DNA of 64,000 bases from NCBI GenBank assembly GCA_027405735.1, contig JAPEHQ010000002.1, forward strand, positions 1,178,001 to 1,242,000. Reading direction: 5' to 3'. This document shows, one piece after another, positions 47,493 through 61,159 of this stretch. The position numbers and the translations under genes are program-made. Positions within the stretch are counted from its first letter, which is position 1. Each line of letters opens with the position of its first letter. Source of the DNA: Mucor racemosus (lineage: Eukaryota > Mucoromycota > Mucoromycetes > Mucorales > Mucoraceae). The notes under the pieces are model-generated. The model was not told where the DNA came from. It was given only the letters and a program-made list of their open reading frames with translations, and searched no databases.

Positions 47493-48571
47493 TTAGATGA
47501 TTTCACTTGCAACACCATCTTGGTAATCCCAATGAAGACTACCAACATCATGGTTACCATGATATGTCCAACCCTCTTCAGTAACATGATATACTATTAA
47601 ATAATGATTCAAATGTCAGTTATATGATACATTACATTTCAAAATAAAAAAACTTACAGTTTACAGAACCACCAGACATGGCATCACGATGTGTAGCGTG
47701 GTAAATAGATCTTCTTCCAAGCTCAAGAGCATCCTTGACAGATAAATCTTGATCGTATCCAGAATCAAGTACACCATAAGCAAATGTAGAACCTGAACCA
47801 ACAGAGAAAATATCACCCTTTATTCTTGAACCATCAGAATCAACATAGAAAAGGTTAGGTCCAGATTTATCCCAACCTGTAACCATGGTACCCTAATTAT
47901 TATGTTAAAAACAAAGAGAAATTGCAACTTTGCAAGCAAATGATTTACTTACCATAGACAAGCCCATACCCTTATAAGCATAAACCATGTTGGCTAATAA
48001 CTTGGATGCAGCAGCAACTGAAATACGTTCCTTGTTTCTCAATTCGTGCAAACGACAACGTCTTCCCAACTCACGCTCCCAGTATGAACAATCAGCAGCA
48101 CCACCAGCCATGGTACCCAACAAATAAGGATTGATTTCAATTACCTTCTTTACAGTTTGAGAACCTATAGATATAATTGAGTATCATTATCCACATTCTA
48201 GAAATGCATTTGAATTTAATTTTACCAATATAATTGCCCATGGTAGCTCTTGAATCTACAGCAACAATAACACCACCTTGAAATTGGAAAGCAAGTGTGG
48301 TTGTACCGTGTTGAATCTTGATTTTATAATCGGCAGATTTCTCATCGGTAACATTTCTTAAAAAGTCAACAGGCTAATATTGTAACTATTATTTACACGA
48401 TACATTTTTATATTAATGAAAAACTTTACGTACGTTGTGAATAGCAGGAATATCAAACGATGGGAATGCAAGTTGTTGAGCAGCATCCCAACGTCCACAA
48501 AGTTGACCGAAATTTTCTTCTTGAGGTAAACTCAAAGGAGATGATGAATATCTAGAGACAAATCTGTTCAT
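47493..48571 (-). CDS. PRE2: 20S proteasome subunit beta-5
   Basis: Exons 48434-48571, 48226-48373, 47953-48164, 47658-47892 and 47493-47593 give 277 residues. The propeptide ([15 protein letters not shown]...) ends at KIQHG; the catalytic Thr1 follows in [20 protein letters not shown]. Further beta5 signatures: [98 protein letters not shown]. This is the chymotrypsin-like proteolytic subunit, made as a precursor and autocatalytically processed. The propeptide is about 70 residues, typical of the family. No defect seen. Confidence 0.96.
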
Positions 48572-49384
48572 TTTTTGTATATTTATATATGAAGAAATAA
48601 TAAAAAAAGGTTATATCAAAGGTATACAGTAGAGCTTTATCAAACCTCGAAGCCCTAGATGACGAGGCCCGACGCGTGTCGCTATATGTATTCGGATACA
48701 ACTTGCTAAAAGTATGAGGAGTTTTAATGATACTACCACTACTTCTAGACCGTCTCTACAATCACGGCAGAAAATTACTTATTAACCAGTATATGCTTTT
48801 CGATTGATACTACAAAATGTGCAAGATGTCCAAATCTTTGTTTTCTACTTGAGCCTTTTTTAGGAACGGAGATGAGGGAAAGGGATTGTTCCATCATACA
48901 GCTATGATGTGTTTACTTTTGATATTATTACAAGAAATAACAGGCATGCACTATATTTATTGATTATTATCATTTTCATTTTTATAAATGTAAGCAAATT
49001 ATTTCAAATCTTTAATCATCTGTTTGCATGATTTCCATTACAAAGGAATGGCAGAAGGACAAACCTCGGTAATAATTGGCATATAGTTTTTTATTTTAAA
49101 TTTGTTTGAAATTATGCGCTCATTGAGGATGATATATATTTATTTCACTATAGGAGGCATGCTTGTTCTCTAATTTAATCAGTAGTAGCAAATCTATAGC
49201 ATACTTCATATTCTTGAAACTGTACAGCCTAATATACGCTGGAAATACTTTCCTCATTGTTTTACCCATACATATAAAACGGAAATATACGAGCATTCCA
49301 GTTATTCAAGAATAACTGATTACCGCATTCATAACGCTTGATAAACTAACCCAAGAAAAATTGAATTTCAAAGTTGATACTAAT
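48572..49384. other. intergenic, PRE2 promoter side, no other gene seen
   Basis: The upstream flank of PRE2 contains CCTCGAAGCCCTAGATGACG near 48645 and is otherwise AT-rich. I looked for a proteasome-associated control element (GGTGGCAAA) and did not see one. Confidence 0.5.
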
Positions 49385-52300
49385 CTTCAAAATCGGGATG
49401 TCCCACTTTTTCTATAACTAGCTTCACACTGAAAGCTTTCAGGATACATCTTAGACGCTGCTAAATAGATATAAATTGACCGCATTATGCTACGTATTCC
49501 TAAATTTATTTTATATCACGCGGAGGATTCGAAAACAGGTAAGATTCACTGCTTTTTCCTTCAAAACTGGGCCACATTTTTCATCCCTGATTTATTTATT
49601 TTTTCATTAAATAGCATCAAGAAAAAATTATATGCCAATTTACCTGAGATGTTCAACTTTAATTCAAAATTGAGTATCCGGGATTATCCTACTTTTTGCA
49701 GTTGGTATAACTTTTTTAGTGCTAATGTTTCAGATTTTTATAGGTATTTCACTGCTAAAAATTAAACCTTTGAACCTTCATATCTCTACAAAAAATTAAG
49801 CTATAATAGCACTTTTTGATAATAAAACTTACTTGTTTTGAAGTACTCTATAACATATTTTAATATAAAAAAATTCTAAGCACCTTTATTTTTTTTTCAT
49901 TTTTTTGATATTTTTGTAGTAGATTTCAAAATGTTCGTTATATTGAGCAGTATTTTTTTTATATTCATTTTATTGAGCTTGTTAAGCTCTCTCGGACCCA
50001 ATTTAGAGTTTTTCAAAATATTGATTTTTCGTGGAGATATCCTCAAAAATATGTACAAAAAGGTGCCTCCATTTCTAGCTTCCATTTTTCCCTTATATAC
50101 CCTCATCCCAAATTCTGAAACAGAAAAAAATTTGGACAAAAATCTTGCTTTCTCTACGAAAAATGCAGCTAAAAATTTTTACAATAGCTTCATCGATAGA
50201 TAATATTTTTGCGCATCATCTCAATTAATTATATTGTAAATATACTTATAAAAAGTGATGTGTATCTTCAAAAAACCTCCAAAATTTCAATTGCATTTTA
50301 CGCAAAATTTAATGTGGAATGTTTTTTTTATTTTTGTTTAGATGCATGCAGAATTTAAAACTGTACAAAAGCTATTTAATACGCTAAGTCGACTTGCTTT
50401 GTAGTTCATGAGCATTTAAACAATTTTGTTTTTTGAACCATTTTCGATCTTTTTTTTCAGATCAATTTTGGAGCCCCGTTACTATAGATTTTAAGCTGTG
50501 ATATAAACTGCTATTTTGATTACCTTGAAGAAAAATCAATATTTTTTGCTAAAACAAAAAATGCAGAGTAGCAATCAATTAGACCTCTCTTGTGAATACA
50601 GAAATTAAGCCCTAGATAATGAGTTTTAAGTTTTACAAAATAATAAACTAATATTTACAACTGCAGAAAACAAAGAAAAAAAATCCCATCCTTGTGAATA
50701 TTGATCCAATTAATCTCTAATTATACATGATGGTGGATTAAAATATATCCTGCATAAAAATTGATATTTCTACTTTCACAAATCATTGTGAATTTAGAAA
50801 ACCATCTGCAAAACATGATATTTCTGTCCAATAAAACTACCTGTTATGTCCTATATTTTCATGTTTGATAAATAATACTTAAAAAAGAATACAATTAAAG
50901 GAGAATGAGCAATGAACCAATTCTTCAACTGTATAATAAAAACAAGATATCGTTTATTATTTAGATTTTAGATATAAAAGTATGGACTTTTATATTGATT
51001 TGACATTGAGATCCTGAGATGTAATTTAAGACACTATTGAACCATTAGATCTGCTTGATAGTAATCTATAGATTAAAATAAATCAATCATAATTTAACCG
51101 TGCTTGCAGAGTTTGTGAGTTGCTTTGTTTTAATGTTGCGCTAAATGTGCTTGGATGTTGATTTGATAGCTATTTGATTGATTAACCACCGCTGTGATGA
51201 AATAATATTATGGTGTAATAATTGAGGTTCAAGTGTTCTTGGTAATTGGTAATTGCTTGATAAACTTAGTACGCTAGAAATTTCTTATATCGGACATTAA
51301 GAATTTGCACTTCAATACATGTCGTAGTCAATAGATTGTAAGATGTATTGATACTGTAGAAGGTGATAACGTATGATACTAGGTGGAATACAACAGTTAA
51401 AATGAATTTTAATACTAAATTTGAATTTTCAAAAAAAAAATTTCATAGTTTTAATCTTCAATATCGGAGTATGCCTTCTTTCCATAACTAATCTCATAAT
51501 AAACATTTTTTAGGATATACCTCAGAGATCACAAAATAGATATGAATTAGTCGCATTATGCTAGCTATTCCTGAATTCATGTTATATCTCATGAAAGGCT
51601 CAAAAACACGTAAAACCCATTGCTTTTCCCTTCAAAACTGGGGTTCACTTTTCATCGCTGCTATACTTTTTTTTTCACTAAATAACACCAGGATAAAATT
51701 ATATGCCAATGTACCTGAGATGTTCACCTTTAATTCAAAAACAAGTATCTGGAAATATTCTATTTTCTGCAGTTGGTATTAGTTTTTCAGTGCTAATGTT
51801 TCAGATTTTTTACGCGTATTTTACTGCTAAAGAATTGAAAACTTTGAGGCTTCATATCTCTAGAAATAATTAAGCTATACTAACACTTTCTAATAATAAA
51901 ACTTACTTGTTTTGAAGTGCTCTATAACATATTTTAGTATAAAAAAATTCTGAGCATCTTTATTTTTTTTTATTTTTTTGACATTTCTATAGTAGGTTTC
52001 AAAATATTGGCTAAATTGAGCAACGTTTTTTTTACATTCAAGTCATTAAGCTCGTTAAGCTCTCTGGGACCCAATTTAGAGTTTTTCAAAATATTGATTT
52101 TTCGTGGAGATATCCTCAAAAATATGTACAAAAAGGTGCCTCCATTTCTAGCTTCCATTTTTCCCTTATATACCCTCATCCCAAATTCTGAAACAGAAAA
52201 AAATTTGGACAAAAATCTTGCTTTCTCTACGAAAAATGCAGCTAAAAATTTTTACAATAGCTTCATCGATAGATAATATTTTTGCGCATCATCTCAATTA

Positions 52301-55300
52301 ATTATATTGTAAATATACTTATAAAAAGTGATGTGTATCTTCAAAAAACCTCCAAAATTTCAATTGCATTTTACGCAAAATTTAATGTGGAATGTTTTTT
52401 TTATTTTTGTTTAGATGCATGCAGAATTTAAAACTGTACAAAAGCTATTTAATACGCTAAGTCGACTTGCTTTGTAGTTCATGAGCATTTAAACAATTTT
52501 GTTTTTTGAACCATTTTCGATCTTTTTTTTCAGATCAATTTTGGAGCCCCGTTACTATAGATTTTAAGCTGTGATATAAACTGCTATTTTGATTACCTTG
52601 AAGAAAAATCAATATTTTTTGCTAAAACAAAAAATGCAGAGTAGCAATCAATTAGACCTCTCTTGTGAATACAGAAATTAAGCCCTAGATAATGAGTTTT
52701 AAGTTTTACAAAATAATAAACTAATATTTACAACTGCAGAAAACAAAGAAAAAAAATCCCATCCTTGTGAATATTGATCCAATTAATCTCTAATTATACA
52801 TGATGGTGGATTAAAATATATCCTGCATAAAAATTGATATTTCTACTTTCACAAATCATTGTGAATTTAGAAAACCATCTGCAAAACATGATATTTCTGT
52901 CCAATAAAACTACCTGTTATGTCCTATATTTTCATGTTTGATAAATAATACTTAAAAAAGAATACAATTAAAGGAGAATGAGCAATGAACCAATTCTTCA
53001 ACTGTATAATAAAAACAAGATATCGTTTATTATTTAGATTTTAGATATAAAAGTATGGACTTTTATATTGATTTGACATTGAGATCCTGAGATGTAATTT
53101 AAGACACTATTGAACCATTAGATCTGCTTGATAGTAATCTATAGATTAAAATAAATCAATCATAATTTAACCGTGCTTGCAGAGTTTGTGAGTTGCTTTG
53201 TTTTAATGTTGCGCTAAATGTGCTTGGATGTTGATTTGATAGCTATTTGATTGATTAACCACCGCTGTGATGAAATAATATTATGGTGTAATAATTGAGG
53301 TTCAAGTGTTCTTGGTAATTGGTAATTGCTTGATAAACTTAGTACGCTAGAAATTTCTTATATCGGACATTAAGAATTTGCACTTCAATACATGTCGTAG
53401 TCAATAGATTGTAAGATGTATTGATACTGTAGAAGGTGATAACGTATGATACTAGGTGGAATACAACAGTTAAAATGAATTTTAATACTAAATTTGAATT
53501 TTCAAAAAAAAAATTTCATAGTTTTAATCTTCAATATCGGAGTATGCCTTCTTTCCATAACTAATCTCATAATAAACATTTTTTAGGATATACCTCAGAG
53601 ATCACAAAATAGATATGAATTAGTCGCATTATGCTAGCTATTCCTGAATTCATGTTATATCTCATGAAAGGCTCAAAAACACGTAAAACCCATTGCTTTT
53701 CCCTTCAAAACTGGGGTTCACTTTTCATCGCTGCTATACTTTTTTTTTCACTAAATAACACCAGGATAAAATTATATGCCAATGTACCTGAGATGTTCAC
53801 CTTTAATTCAAAAACAAGTATCTGGAAATATTCTATTTTCTGCAGTTGGTATTAGTTTTTCAGTGCTAATGTTTCAGATTTTTTACGCGTATTTTACTGC
53901 TAAAGAATTGAAAACTTTGAGGCTTCATATCTCTAGAAATAATTAAGCTATACTAACACTTTCTAATAATAAAACTTACTTGTTTTGAAGTGCTCTATAA
54001 CATATTTTAGTATAAAAAAATTCTGAGCATCTTTATTTTTTTTTATTTTTTTGACATTTCTATAGTAGGTTTCAAAATATTGGCTAAATTGAGCAACGTT
54101 TTTTTTACATTCAAGTCATTAAGCTCGTTAAGCTCTCTGGGACCCAATTTAGAGTTTTTCAAAATATTGATTTTTCGTGGAGATATCCTCAAAAATATGT
54201 ACAAAAAGGTGCCTCCATTTCTAGCTTCCATTTTTCCCTTATATACCCTCATCCCAAATTCTGAAACAGAAAAAAATTTGGACAAAAATCTTGCTTTCTC
54301 TACGAAAAATGCAGCTAAAAATTTTTACAATAGCTTCATCGATAGATAATATTTTTGCGCATCATCTCAATTAATTATATTGTAAATATACTTATAAAAA
54401 GTGATGTGTATCTTCAAAAAACCTCCAAAATTTCAATTGCATTTTACGCAAAATTTAATGTGGAATGTTTTTTTTATTTTTGTTTAGATGCATGCAGAAT
54501 TTAAAACTGTACAAAAGCTATTTAATACGCTAAGTCGACTTGCTTTGTAGTTCATGAGCATTTAAACAATTTTGTTTTTTGAACCATTTTCGATCTTTTT
54601 TTTCAGATCAATTTTGGAGCCCCGTTACTATAGATTTTAAGCTGTGATATAAACTGCTATTTTGATTACCTTGAAGAAAAATCAATATTTTTTGCTAAAA
54701 CAAAAAATGCAGAGTAGCAATCAATTAGACCTCTCTTGTGAATACAGAAATTAAGCCCTAGATAATGAGTTTTAAGTTTTACAAAATAATAAACTAATAT
54801 TTACAACTGCAGAAAACAAAGAAAAAAAATCCCATCCTTGTGAATATTGATCCAATTAATCTCTAATTATACATGATGGTGGATTAAAATATATCCTGCA
54901 TAAAAATTGATATTTCTACTTTCACAAATCATTGTGAATTTAGAAAACCATCTGCAAAACATGATATTTCTGTCCAATAAAACTACCTGTTATGTCCTAT
55001 ATTTTCATGTTTGATAAATAATACTTAAAAAAGAATACAATTAAAGGAGAATGAGCAATGAACCAATTCTTCAACTGTATAATAAAAACAAGATATCGTT
55101 TATTATTTAGATTTTAGATATAAAAGTATGGACTTTTATATTGATTTGACATTGAGATCCTGAGATGTAATTTAAGACACTATTGAACCATTAGATCTGC
55201 TTGATAGTAATCTATAGATTAAAATAAATCAATCATAATTTAACCGTGCTTGCAGAGTTTGTGAGTTGCTTTGTTTTAATGTTGCGCTAAATGTGCTTGG

Positions 55301-57650
55301 ATGTTGATTTGATAGCTATTTGATTGATTAACCACCGCTGTGATGAAATAATATTATGGTGTAATAATTGAGGTTCAAGTGTTCTTGGTAATTGGTAATT
55401 GCTTGATAAACTTAGTACGCTAGAAATTTCTTATATCGGACATTAAGAATTTGCACTTCAATACATGTCGTAGTCAATAGATTGTAAGATGTATTGATAC
55501 TGTAGAAGGTGATAACGTATGATACTAGGTGGAATACAACAGTTAAAATGAATTTTAATACTAAATTTGAATTTTCAAAAAAAAAATTTCATAGTTTTAA
55601 TCTTCAATATCGGAGTATGCCTTCTTTCCATAACTAATCTCATAATAAACATTTTTTAGGATATACCTCAGAGATCACAAAATAGATATGAATTAGTCGC
55701 ATTATGCTAGCTATTCCTGAATTCATGTTATATCTCATGAAAGGCTCAAAAACACGTAAAACCCATTGCTTTTCCCTTCAAAACTGGGGTTCACTTTTCA
55801 TCGCTGCTATACTTTTTTTTTCACTAAATAACACCAGGATAAAATTATATGCCAATGTACCTGAGATGTTCACCTTTAATTCAAAAACAAGTATCTGGAA
55901 ATATTCTATTTTCTGCAGTTGGTATTAGTTTTTCAGTGCTAATGTTTCAGATTTTTTACGCGTATTTTACTGCTAAAGAATTGAAAACTTTGAGGCTTCA
56001 TATCTCTAGAAATAATTAAGCTATACTAACACTTTCTAATAATAAAACTTACTTGTTTTGAAGTGCTCTATAACATATTTTAGTATAAAAAAATTCTGAG
56101 CATCTTTATTTTTTTTTATTTTTTTGACATTTCTATAGTAGGTTTCAAAATATTGGCTAAATTGAGCAACGTTTTTTTTACATTCAAGTCATTAAGCTCG
56201 TTAAGCTCTCTGGGACCCAATTTAGAGTTTTTCAAAATATTGATTTTTCGTGGAGATATCCTCAAAAATATGTACAAAAAGGTGCCTCCATTTCTAGCTT
56301 CCATTTTTCCCTTATATACCCTCATCCCAAATTCTGAAACAGAAAAAAATTTGGACAAAAATCTTGCTTTCTCTACGAAAAATGCAGCTAGAAAATTTTA
56401 CAATAGCTTGATCGATAGATAATGTTTTTGCGCATCATATCAATTAGTTATATTTTAAATATGTTTATAAAAAACGATGTGTAGCATCAAAAAACCTCTT
56501 AAATTTCAATTGCATTTTATGCAAAATTTAATGTAAAATGCTTGTCTGAATTTTATTTAGATGGATGCAGAATTAAAAACTGTACAAAAACTATTTAGTA
56601 CACTAGGTCGACTTACTTTGCAGTTCATGATCAATTAAACGATTTTGTTTTTTTCATCATTTTTCGTCCATTTTTTAAAATAAATTTTGGAACCCAGTTA
56701 TCATAATCTGTAAGCTGTGATATCGACTATTATTTTGATTATCTCGATGGAAAATTAATATTTTTGGCTGAAACAAAAAATACAGGGTAGCAATCAATTA
56801 GATCTATCTTGTGAATATAGAAATTAAGCTCTGGATAACGAGTTTTAAGTTTTACAAAATAATAAACTAATATTTACAACTGCAGAAAACAACAAAGAAA
56901 AAAACCCCGTCCTTGGGAATATTGATCCAATTAATCTCCAATTATACATGATGGTAGATTTGCATATATCCTGTATAAAATTTTATATTTCTACTCTCAC
57001 GGATCACTGTGATGAATTGAGGAGGAAACTATCCGCAAAACATAATATTTCTGTCCAATAAAACCACGTGTTGTGTCGTATATTTTCATGTTTGATAAAT
57101 AATACTTAAAAAAGAATATAATTAGAAGAGAATGAGTAGTGAGTTATTTCTTCAACTGTATAATAAAAACAAGATATTGTTTATTTAGATTTTAGATATA
57201 AAAGTATAGCCTTTTATATTGATTTGACATTGAGATCGTGAGATGTCATTTAATAAGGCACTATTGAACCATTAGATCTTTTTGATAATAATCTATGGGC
57301 GGAAATGGATTAATCATAATTTAACCATGCTTGCAGAGCTTATGAATTGCCTTGTTTCAATGTTGCGCTAAATTTGCATGGATGTTGCTTTGATAGCTAT
57401 TTGATTAATTAACCGCTGGGATAAAATAATATGGTGTCATAATTGAAGTCCAAAGGTTCTTTTTAATTCCTGCTGGATAAACTTAGTACGCTAGAAGTTT
57501 CTTATTTATAGTATCCGGTATCAAGGCTTTGCACTTCAATACATGTCGTAGTCAATAGATTGTAAGATGTATTAATACTGTAGAAGGTGATAACATATGA
57601 TACTTGATGGCATGCAACACGCATGATGATAAATAATAAATAGACGGAAG
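49385..57650 (+). repeat. dispersed repeat family D, largest locus (contains tandem array)
   Basis: Left flank 49385-49993 is a diverged version of array positions 51458-52066. Right flank 56391-57650 is a diverged version of 50172-51430. Between them lies the perfect tandem array. Landmarks shared with the other family D loci: CGGAGTATGCCTTCTTTC, CTGAGATGTTCACCTTTAAT, AGGCTTCATATCTCTAG, TTGATTTTTCGTGGAGATAT, TAATACGCTAAGTCGACTT. Small frames on both strands are conserved only because the DNA is. Confidence 0.8.
49994..56390 (+). repeat. perfect tandem array, 2,073-bp unit, 3.09 copies
   Basis: Units 49994-52066, 52067-54139, 54140-56212 and a partial 56213-56390 (178 bp). Positions compared by eye at many points are identical with constant 2,073-bp offsets (e.g. 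CCTCAAAAATATG at 50041, 52114, 54187, 56260). The first mismatch on the left is C at 49993 versus G at 52066; the first on the right is at 56391. Each unit joins the distal part of one family D element, about 800 bp of linker and the proximal part of the next. Confidence 0.92.
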
Positions 57651-58265
57651 CTACATACTTTTTTTGGGCATTATTCTTAAGCTTTTACATATAAAGTGTT
57701 TTTTGAGTGAAGAGTGATATGGCTTAAATAGTATTGTTCATGCAGTAATAATTATCCTGAAGTTCTTTTTTAAGGATAAATTAAAGTTGGTGACAAACCA
57801 ATTTCTAACTGATAATAACTGAAGCAGGAATTGATAGAAATCCAAATATGATTAACGATGTTATTAGCTGAGCTCTTTTCAAGTCTTTCTGAAAAATGAC
57901 TAAAGATATTCACTTATGTATGCCTTTATGTTACAATTAGTAATACTCTATTTGTTACTTACTGGATGAAAACCAAGACCAAAATATACAGACAGTAGTA
58001 GGCCTACATCACAGCTGACATTATTAAAAAATTATTGCATGCAGAATGTGTCTATCTTTGTAGAATATCTTGTGCTTGTAGAATAAGATATTCATAAAGA
58101 AAATATATTTCCGAAATAACACTAAAAAATACTGGAGTAGAGAAAAGAAGACAACAACTGGTAGTCTTTTGAAAGCTGTGCGTAGAAAGGTAGAACGAAA
58201 AAAAAGGCGAGGGGATGATTAGCTGCGCTTCTAGCCCGGCAAACACAAGTTCCAAAGAAAATCCG
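57651..58265. other. no gene seen
   Basis: AT-rich sequence after the family D locus. Nothing recognised. Confidence 0.45.
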
Positions 58266-58267
58266 TT

Positions 58268-58348
58268 TACACGAGTTTTGAACCCACAACCTCTCCGTTT
58301 GAACTAGCTGTAAAGCGCATAAGTCTAGCAACTAGGACAAATGTCCCC
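58268..58348 (-). other. tRNA-like sequence (pseudogene or SINE head), tentative
   Basis: The minus strand has an A-box-like stretch (TGTCCTAGTTGCTAGACTT), CTTTACA in the anticodon-loop position and a B-box-like GGGTTCAAAAC with the right rough spacing, followed about 70 bases later by a run of eight T. Acceptor pairing is poor. It could be a decayed tRNA (Val-like) or a tRNA-derived SINE. Confidence 0.3.
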
Positions 58349-58813
58349 TCTGTGTTTGCTTTTTTTAGTTGCCGTTCTTCTACTTATCCATTATTTTGTT
58401 TTTTTTTATCTGTGCAATATCGAGTAATTTGACCATATTTTTTTTCTTTTGTATATAATACTGCTATTTGCTGAGTATCAGCAGCAATTTGGTTTACAAA
58501 AAAATCTTTATTCCTGATCGAAATATAAAGAGAAATATGTTATTTTTGCCCTATATCATGCAATTATGCCTGGTAAAATAATGCAAAAGCTGACTTTATT
58601 TCGTTTAAATACACAACTGAAGTTTCCAGTGTGCATATAATCAATAGATGCAAAATAGCGCTATATATATACAAAAATTTAATAGTAGGCAAAACGTGTA
58701 TTATATATAGTAACAGAATTTTTATAATCTATAAAAGCTAGTCATCAATGTTAAAAATACCAGATCTCCTCCGATCTCCACAGGAAAACAATATCTGTTA
58801 ATATAATAGTATA
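58349..58813. other. no gene seen
   Basis: AT-rich sequence between the tRNA-like stretch and the Tc1-like element. Nothing recognised. Confidence 0.4.
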
Positions 58814-58815
58814 TA

Positions 58816-60451
58816 CAGTGAGTCGCAAAACCCTTTCAATGATTTGGAAATTTGAATAAAAATAACCATAACTTTCTCAGTTTCAATCGGAGATATACTA
58901 AATTTCTATTTTAAGTAATTCAAACGTTTTTAAATTATTTTCAAAAGGTCCGATCTAATTAGTTAAAGTTCCGCAAAAACTATGCAAGTTTAAAAAAAGG
59001 TATAACATTGAAAGGGTTTTGCACGCATTATCAAAAAAAAATTGAAGCTTATTTAAATGCAGTCAATAATCAATACCGTAACTTTTTGCTTTAATACAAG
59101 CTTTTACACAATGAGGCATACTCGAAATAACTTTTTGATATTCCCCAACTGTTATGTTGTCATACCAAATCTCTTGAGTTCTGTCCCAAATATCATTCAT
59201 CCCTTTTGGGGATGTATCGTATTCGTTTAGGCGGATTTTCAATAATCTCCACATATTTTCAATGGGATTAAGGTCTGGAAATTGCGCTGGCCATGACATT
59301 ACTTCATATTTTTTTGTTTTGAAGTCTTCTTTCATTAAATTAGAGGTGTGCTTAGAATCGTTGTCTTGTTGAAGGATAACCTAATTACGACGCAACTTCA
59401 ATTTTTGACACATATCGTCAATGGATTTCTCCAAATCATCATCAATAATAGTTCTGTATAGGTTGGAGTTCAGATTACCTTCGACCTTGGACAACCAAAC
59501 GACACCAGACCAAGAAATAGAGCTCCAAATCATGATACGGCCATCTCCATTTTTTCTTGTTTTTTGGTATGCTTAGGTTTTATCTCCTCGCTGTCTCTTT
59601 TCCAGCACCAAATTCGATCATACGAGTTAAAACAATTAATTCTAGCCTCATCAGTAGATATAACACGCTTTCAGTCATCCAAAGTCCAATCAATTCTGTT
59701 TTTACATCAGCGGAGGCGATCCTTTGCATTTTCATCACTAATTTCTGGCTTTTTAATCTTAGGTAATGCGCCTAAACCATTATCCCGAAGAGCCCTAGTA
59801 CAGTATTCGCACTGCCATTAACGTGTACATTACGATGAAGCTCTTTTTTGGCTTGTACCGCATTATCCAAGTCACCTTTGGTGATTTTATGGACACAATA
59901 TCTCTTATCCGCAGTAGTCAGCTTAGATGGTCGGTCTCCTTTAAGTTTTTCTCGGTCAGGACAGGCCTTTTTTCCAATACGACATACTGTGGCTTTACTA
60001 ACAGCTACATGACGAGCAATTTCCGATACGGTATGGCCTGAATTTAACAGAGAGATAACGTCATTACGTTTGGCATCCGATACAGTTTTCATCTTGATGA
60101 TTTTGCTTGAAACTATTAGTAAAAAAGGCAGGGTAAAAGTTGAAAAACATCTCATATATTTTCCGCATATTTCTCTGTTTTATAAGATATCCAGCGTTAA
60201 TGTACAAGTTAGGGGTTACAAAATTGTAATTTTAAGCCTGTGCGTGCAAAACCCTTTCAATGTTATACCTTTTTTTAAACTTGCATAGTTTTTGCGGAAC
60301 TTTAATTAATTAGATCGGACTTTTTGAAAATAATTTAAAACGTTTGAATTACTTAAAATAGAAATTTAGTGTATCTCCGATTGAAACTGAGAAAGTTATG
60401 GTTATTTTTATTCAAATTTCCAAATCATTGAAAGGGTTTTGCGACTCATTG
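58816..60451 (-). mobile_element. Tc1-like transposon with ~210-bp terminal inverted repeats, inactive
   Basis: Flanked by TA (58814-58815 and 60452-60453). The ends are CAGTGAGTCGCAAAACCC on the left and, inverted, CAATGAGTCGCAAAACCC on the right. The inverted similarity continues for about 210 bp (58816-59030 and 60238-60451) with few mismatches. Each arm carries the motif CAAAACCCTTTCAATG at its outer end and its inverse CATTGAAAGGGTTTTG at its inner end. Between the arms is a broken minus-strand transposase. Confidence 0.9.
59063..60155 (-). pseudogene. Tc1-like transposase (DD34E type), disrupted
   Basis: The N-terminal part (from 60155; a better start may be MKTVSDAKRNDV at about 60092) has paired-type helix-turn-helix sequence: VISLLNSGHTVSEIARHVAV, SKATVCRIGKK, GDRPSKLTTADKR. 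The middle shows VISTDEARINCFN (first Asp), then several stops and frame changes around 59390-59770. The second Asp is in VILQQDNDSKHTSNLM. The C-terminal part reads WPAQFPDLNPIENMWRLLK (Glu) and ends SYGIDY at 59063. An in-frame TAG precedes VILQQ. It cannot encode a full protein. Confidence 0.85.
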
Positions 60452-60453
60452 TA

Positions 60454-61155
60454 TAATAAAAATAATTTTTAGATTTTTTCCATGTAGAAGCTAAACAATC
60501 ACATTATATGATATTTATGTAAATATTTTTCTTACTAAGTAATCAATAAAAAAATTACAGTTTATTTTGTTTGTTCTGTCTTTCATGGCCTATTTTGACT
60601 TGCTGTAATACACGAAGAAACTACGCTCGATTAGTTAAAATGTAACATTAAATTTAAATTTTTTAAAAACCATAGTGCAGTAAAATATGGGTGTAAAAAG
60701 CGATAAAGAATACTGTTAAAATCCTTCTTTATTAAAATATGGATAATGTGCAATAAAATGGTTATTCTACGTCTCTATTTATATTATTTGGTGATTATTT
60801 ACTATCTTGCAATTGCATTGCAATTGTCAACGATTCCATTAATTTTGAGTATAAATGTTGGGTTGTTTGGTTATTGATTTGGTGGATCAAGAACGGTGTT
60901 CTAAATATAGTTTGTCAATCATGCTTTCAGAACAGCCCTTACTTGTTCTACTTGATAAGCATGTACTTTTTGTATCTTTTATTTAGGATATCCCACATTA
61001 CTTTAGTATTTTAGCATATCTTATTTGAGTATTATACCCTTGCCATCTTTATGTAATTGTCTATTTACTATATAGTCTTATCTTTGATAGCATGGATTCA
61101 AATGAGATGACATTTAATTTAGGTATTTTATGATGGGAATCTAGCTTAGTTCACT
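60454..61155. other. no gene seen
   Basis: AT-rich; no coding sequence or RNA gene recognised. Confidence 0.45.
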
Positions 61156-61159
61156 TCAC

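Noticed and set aside
49897..56422. Repeated small frames on both strands within the tandem array (about 74-90 codons)
   Set aside because: They recur because the DNA repeats perfectly. In diverged family D copies the frames are broken or shifted, so there is no sign of selection for protein.
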